A stretch of 16,047 bases of DNA, from assembly GCA_964567585.1 (NCBI GenBank), contig CAZMND010000047.1:1-16047 (forward strand), given 5' to 3'. The notes under the pieces were generated by a model that ran no database searches, was not told the DNA's origin, and saw only the letters and a program-made list of their open reading frames with translations. Made by a program: the position numbers and the translations under genes. The stretch comes from CALZKI01 sp964567585 (GTDB taxonomy: Bacteria; Bacillota; Clostridia; Lachnospirales; Lachnospiraceae). Numbering within the stretch: position 1 is the stretch's first letter; each line of letters begins with the position of its first letter. Below are positions 11,974 through 16,047 of the stretch, one piece after another.

Positions 11974-14900
11974 CTAGACGGTAACTTTTATGTTTTCTTG
12001 TCCAAATTTTTCAGAAAGAACCTCTATAAGCTCATCTTCTGCAAGAACCGACATATTCGGAGGCAGGACTTTCTTTTCATTGGTCGCCTTAATATAGATA
12101 ACCACGGTATCCTTTCCGTCCGATTCCCGGAGCATCACCATAAGCTCGTCATTTGCTGCAAGATATTCTTCCTTGGTTTTAAACTGAATCCACAGTTTCT
12201 TTGGAATTTCATCGAAGCCTATTATACTTTCACAAATAAGCTTGGCGTCCTTATCTTCTTCCGCAGACACTCGTCCCTTGATAAGCACCTTGTTTTCTTC
12301 CTTAATTCTGGAAGCATTTTTTTCATAGTCTCTTGGGAAAACGATAACTTCAATATTACCCACCAGATCTTCCAGATTTAAAAATGCCATCACCTTATCA
12401 TTTTTTGTATATTTAATTTTTTTATCCGCAATAATTCCACCTACAACCACGCTGCTTCCGTCAACCACTTTGGTAGCACCGATTTCTTCATCCAAATAAA
12501 AATCGGCTGTTGTATTGGTGATTTTTTTACGCCAGATACCTTCGTATTCCTCCATTGGATGACCACTTACATAAATTCCCAGAACTTCCTTTTCGAAGGC
12601 CAGAAGTTTTTCTTTTTCGTATTCACCAACATCCGGCATTTTGATGTCGAATTCTTCCTTCTGTTCCTCGGATGCAAAATCAAATAACGACATCTGTCCT
12701 GCCATATTATTTTTCTTATCCTGGTGAATATGGTCCATAATGGAAACATACACCGTCATAAACTGTTTTCTGGTTCCGCCGAAGCTGTCAAAAACACCCG
12801 CCTTGATAAAGTTTTCAATGGCACGTTTATTCACATCCCTATCTTTATCCGCCATTCTGGTAATAAAGTCCTTCAAGTTGGTGAACTGTCCTCTTAAATT
12901 TCGCTCTTCCACTACTGCCTCAATGACAGGTCTGCCCACGCTCTTAATGGCTGTAAGGGCATAACGGATGGAACCGTTTGCTACGGAAAATCCGACCTCA
13001 CCTTCATTAATGTCCGGAGGCAAAATCTGAATTCCCATATTTCTGCAGGATAAAATATATTCTGATACTTTGCCCGGATTATCAATGACAGAGGTCAAAA
13101 GTGCTGCCATAAATTCTACCGGATAATAATATTTTAAATAAGCAGTCTGGTACGCCACCACCGCATAACATGCCGCGTGGGATTTGTTGAAGGCGTACTT
13201 TGCAAATTCCATCATACTTTCGTAAATTTCATTTGCCACCTTGCCATCAATGCCTTTGGTTACACAACCCGGAATGCCTAACTCCTCGTTACCGTTTATG
13301 AAATTAGCACGTTCCTGCTCCATAACGTGAACCTTCTTTTTACTCATGGCACGACGTACTTCATCGCTTCGTCCCATCGTATATCCGCCAAGCTCACGTA
13401 CAATTTGCATAACCTGCTCCTGGTACACAATACATCCGTAGGTAGAGGATAAAATCGGTTCCAGTTCTTTGCAGGCATATGTAATTTTATCGTGATTATT
13501 TTTGCCCTGGATGTACTTTGGAATAAAGTCCATAGGTCCCGGACGATACAGGGAAATTCCCGCTATAACATCCTCCAAGGATTCCGGCTTTAATTCCTTC
13601 ATAAAGCTTTTCATACCGCCACTTTCCAGCTGGAAAATACCATCGGTTTTTCCCGTTCCGATAGAGGCAAGTACTGCTTTATCATCATAATTTATCTCAT
13701 CCATAGAAAGTCGGATTCCCGTATCTTTTTCGATTAAGTTCACCGCATTCTGGATAACAGTCAGGGTTCTAAGTCCCAAAAAGTCCATCTTAAGTAAGCC
13801 CAGCTGTTCAATGGTTGTCATAGTAAACTGGGTTGTAATGGAACCGTCTGAGCCTCTTGATAAAGGTACAAATTCGTCTGCCGGTTTTTGACAAATTACG
13901 ACACCGGCTGCGTGCATAGATGTATGTCTCGGCAAACCTTCCAAACGTTTTGACATATCTATCAGCGTATGCACCTGCTCGTCCGTCTCATATGTTTTTC
14001 TGAATTCCGGATTGATGTCCAAGGCTCTTTGCAACGTAATATTCAGTTCATTCGGCACCATTTTTGCAATGGAATCCACAAAAGCATAAGGAAGGTCCAT
14101 AACTCGTCCCACATCCCTGATAACACCTTTGGCCGCCATGGTACCGAAAGTAACAATCTGTACCACCTTGTCAGCACCATATTTTTCGCTGACATAATCA
14201 ATGACCTCCTGTCTTCTTTCAAAGCAGAAGTCAATATCAATATCCGGCATAGATACACGTTCCGGATTTAAAAATCTTTCAAAAAGCAGGTTGTATTTTA
14301 CCGGATCAATATCCGTAATCCTAAGACAATAAGATACAATACTTCCTGCCGCCGAACCACGTCCCGGGCCCACCGGAATCCCCTGGGATTTGGCATAGTT
14401 GATAAAATCCCACACAATCAGGAAATAGTCCACATAGCCCATATTTTTAATAACATTTAATTCATAATTCAGACGTTCCTTAAGACTTTCATCCGCATCG
14501 CCATAACGCTGCGTAAGGCCATCGAAACAAAGTTTATTTAGGTATGTCCAGGAATCATACCCCTGTGGTACATCAAATTTCGGCAATTTTGTTACACCGA
14601 ATTCGATTTCCACATTACATCTGTCGGCAATGCGCTGGGTATTTTCCACAGCCTCCCATGCATATGGAAAAAGAGCCTTCATTTCCTGTTCACTCTTTAC
14701 ATAATACTGGCCACCTTCATAGCGCATACGGTCTTCATCCGCCAGTTTTTTTCCGGTCTGGATACAAAGCAACATATCGTGGGATTCCACGTCCGTATCG
14801 TATGTATAATGCACATCGTTGGTAACTACCAGCGGAATATCCAGTTCACGGCTCATGGAAAGGAGAGCCGCATTAACCGTCTGCTGTTCCGGAATACCGT

Positions 14901-15432
14901 GATCCTGCATTTCAAGGAAATAGTTGCCTTTTCCAAAGCATTTTTCATATTTTAAGGCCGCTTTTTTCGCTTCGTCCTTAAGTCCCTTTACAATGTATCT
15001 TTGAACTTCACCCGCAAGACAGGCAGAAAGCGCAATGATACCTTCATGATAGGTCTCCAAAACCTCCATATCCACTCGCGGTTTATAGTAATAGCCTTCC
15101 GTAAAACCACGGCTGACAATTTTCATCAAATTGGCATAGCCTACATTATTTTCAGCCAATAAAACAAGGTGGTAATATCTGTCATCACCACCTGTCAATT
15201 CTTTATCAAAACGAGAATTCGGGGCAACATATACTTCACAGCCGATGATAGGTTTTATTCCCACCTCTTTGGCTGCGCGATAAAAATCAATTACGCCATA
15301 CATAACACCATGGTCAGTAATTGCGGCACTATCCATCCCAAGTTCTTTGACTCTTTTGACATATTCCTTTATTTTGTTAGAGCCATCGAGCAAACTGTAC
15401 TCTGTATGCACGTGAAGATGTGTAAATGCCAT
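11974..15432 (-). CDS. dnaE: DNA polymerase III alpha subunit DnaE
   Basis: This C-family replicative polymerase has 1152 residues, full length. The order is: N-terminal PHP domain at about 4-210; palm and catalytic region with GPGRGSAAGS at 355-364, PDIDIDF at 396-402 (two catalytic Asp) and Asp550 in LKMDFLGLRTL; fingers to about 800; helix-hairpin-helix region around 860-885; a clamp-binding motif QMSLF at 913-917; and an OB fold at about 995-1070. The PHP metal residues appear complete (HLHVHT at 5-10, D40-H41, E66, H88, D206, H208), unlike E. coli where the first motif is degraded. Most Firmicutes pair such a DnaE with PolC; PolC is not in this window. ATG 15432 follows GAGGTAG. No promoter is visible in the 39 bases after metK, so it is probably cotranscribed with it. 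Confidence 0.97.
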   Translation of the reverse strand: MAFTHLHVHTEYSLLDGSNKIKEYVKRVKELGMDSAAITDHGVMYGVIDFYRAAKEVGIKPIIGCEVYVAPNSRFDKELTGGDDRYYHLVLLAENNVGYANLMKIVSRGFTEGYYYKPRVDMEVLETYHEGIIALSACLAGEVQRYIVKGLKDEAKKAALKYEKCFGKGNYFLEMQDHGIPEQQTVNAALLSMSRELDIPLVVTNDVHYTYDTDVESHDMLLCIQTGKKLADEDRMRYEGGQYYVKSEQEMKALFPYAWEAVENTQRIADRCNVEIEFGVTKLPKFDVPQGYDSWTYLNKLCFDGLTQRYGDADESLKERLNYELNVIKNMGYVDYFLIVWDFINYAKSQGIPVGPGRGSAAGSIVSYCLRITDIDPVKYNLLFERFLNPERVSMPDIDIDFCFERRQEVIDYVSEKYGADKVVQIVTFGTMAAKGVIRDVGRVMDLPYAFVDSIAKMVPNELNITLQRALDINPEFRKTYETDEQVHTLIDMSKRLEGLPRHTSMHAAGVVICQKPADEFVPLSRGSDGSITTQFTMTTIEQLGLLKMDFLGLRTLTVIQNAVNLIEKDTGIRLSMDEINYDDKAVLASIGTGKTDGIFQLESGGMKSFMKELKPESLEDVIAGISLYRPGPMDFIPKYIQGKNNHDKITYACKELEPILSSTYGCIVYQEQVMQIVRELGGYTMGRSDEVRRAMSKKKVHVMEQERANFINGNEELGIPGCVTKGIDGKVANEIYESMMEFAKYAFNKSHAACYAVVAYQTAYLKYYYPVEFMAALLTSVIDNPGKVSEYILSCRNMGIQILPPDINEGEVGFSVANGSIRYALTAIKSVGRPVIEAVVEERNLRGQFTNLKDFITRMADKDRDVNKRAIENFIKAGVFDSFGGTRKQFMTVYVSIMDHIHQDKKNNMAGQMSLFDFASEEQKEEFDIKMPDVGEYEKEKLLAFEKEVLGIYVSGHPMEEYEGIWRKKITNTTADFYLDEEIGATKVVDGSSVVVGGIIADKKIKYTKNDKVMAFLNLEDLVGNIEVIVFPRDYEKNASRIKEENKVLIKGRVSAEEDKDAKLICESIIGFDEIPKKLWIQFKTKEEYLAANDELMVMLRESDGKDTVVIYIKATNEKKVLPPNMSVLAEDELIEVLSEKFGQENIKVTV

Positions 15433-15471
15433 CCCGCTACCTCATTTCGTTTCCAAATATTTAGTTTTATT

Positions 15472-16047
15472 TTACAAGTATTTCTTCAAAACTTCAACCT
15501 TATCTAATTTTTCCCAAGGAAGATTTAAGTCGTTGCGGCCAAAATGTCCGTAAGCAGCTGTCTGTTTGTAGATAGGTCTTCTTAAATCAAGCATTTTGAT
15601 GATTCCTGCCGGACGTAAATCAAAGTTATCACGAACCATTGCAACCATTTTTTCATCAGAAATCTTTCCTGTGCCAAATGTATCAATCATAATAGATGTA
15701 GGCTGTGCTACACCAATTGCATAAGAAAGCTGTATTTCACATTTGTCCGCAAGACCTGCTGCTACAATATTTTTTGCCACGTATCTTGCTGCGTAAGCTG
15801 CCGAACGGTCTACCTTCGTACAGTCTTTACCTGAGAATGCACCGCCGCCGTGACGAGCTGTTCCACCGTAAGTATCTACGATAATTTTTCTACCTGTCAA
15901 GCCACTGTCTCCGTGTGGTCCACCAATTACGAAACGACCTGTCGGATTTACAAAGAATTTTGTATTATCATCAATTAACTGGGCAGGAAGAACCGGTTCA
16001 AATACATATTTTTTGATGTCTTCATGAATCTGTTCCTGAGTTACATC
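15472..16047 (-). CDS. metK: S-adenosylmethionine synthetase, C-terminal part (cut by window edge)
   Basis: MetK makes S-adenosylmethionine from methionine and ATP. The 191 C-terminal residues are visible, about half of a usual 390-400-residue protein; the frame is open to the window edge. Visible motifs are the central-domain NPTGRFVIGGPHGDSGLTGRK (a continuous run split here as NPTGRFVIGG then PHGDSGLTGRK) and the glycine-rich HGGGAFSGKD loop, followed by TKVDRSAAYAARYVAKNI, which bind ATP phosphates, potassium and magnesium. The protein ends in KKYL. The shorter frame starting with TTG at 15900 is only an internal piece of this gene. It precedes dnaE by 39 bases with no terminator, so the two are probably cotranscribed. 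It supplies the methyl donor used by the SpoU-type methyltransferase further on, a shared metabolite rather than a specific link. Confidence 0.96.
   Translation of the reverse strand, partial: DVTQEQIHEDIKKYVFEPVLPAQLIDDNTKFFVNPTGRFVIGGPHGDSGLTGRKIIVDTYGGTARHGGGAFSGKDCTKVDRSAAYAARYVAKNIVAAGLADKCEIQLSYAIGVAQPTSIMIDTFGTGKISDEKMVAMVRDNFDLRPAGIIKMLDLRRPIYKQTAAYGHFGRNDLNLPWEKLDKVEVLKKYL

Overview
The window is 16 kb of ordinary-looking bacterial chromosome, moderately AT-rich, with every supported gene on the minus strand. Gene content and order (metK, dnaE, pfkA; argF, birA, coaX, dusB, greA, lysS), strong AGGAGG-type ribosome binding sites, an NfeD/SPFH pair and an SH3b-SleB cell-wall hydrolase point to an anaerobic Firmicute of class Clostridia, most likely a Lachnospiraceae. 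That placement is inferred from gene order and protein character; no 16S or database comparison was possible. I see no prophage, transposon, CRISPR array, tRNA, rRNA or toxin-antitoxin gene, and no base-composition sign of transfer.

Read in the direction of transcription (right to left). (1) 16047-11974: the C-terminal part of metK (cut by the window edge), then dnaE encoding a replicative DNA polymerase III alpha subunit. (2) 11970-9222: a sigma-A-type promoter and pfkA, closed by an intrinsic terminator and a second perfect hairpin, then a SpoU/TrmH-family RNA methyltransferase and proC. (3) 9177-7905: a monocistronic secreted SH3b-SH3b-SleB cell-wall hydrolase with a strong promoter, a perfect WalR-type box, a leader of overlapping hairpins and its own terminator. 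(4) 7888-6455: a promoter and a two-gene membrane operon, short NfeD plus SPFH/stomatin. (5) 6403-1530: a hairpin immediately upstream of the argF ribosome binding site, then tightly packed argF, birA, a small DUF6145-like protein, coaX, dusB and an unrecognised 224-residue protein. (6) 1573-1: greA and lysS (cut by the left edge), driven by a perfect-consensus sigma-A promoter encoded inside the last codons of the unrecognised gene.

Functionally the window holds housekeeping functions: replication (dnaE), transcript cleavage (greA), translation (lysS, dusB, the methyltransferase), glycolysis (pfkA), amino-acid and methyl-donor metabolism (argF, proC, metK), cofactor biology (birA, coaX) and envelope upkeep (SleB-like hydrolase, NfeD/SPFH). 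I did not find an undescribed multi-gene system. The observations most worth checking are regulatory: the promoter embedded in a peptide-coding LDT-x5-YNT motif, the WalR box in front of a SleB-family hydrolase, and the structured leaders of argF and the hydrolase. The two unrecognised small genes in the argF-lysS cluster are the best candidates for undescribed function.
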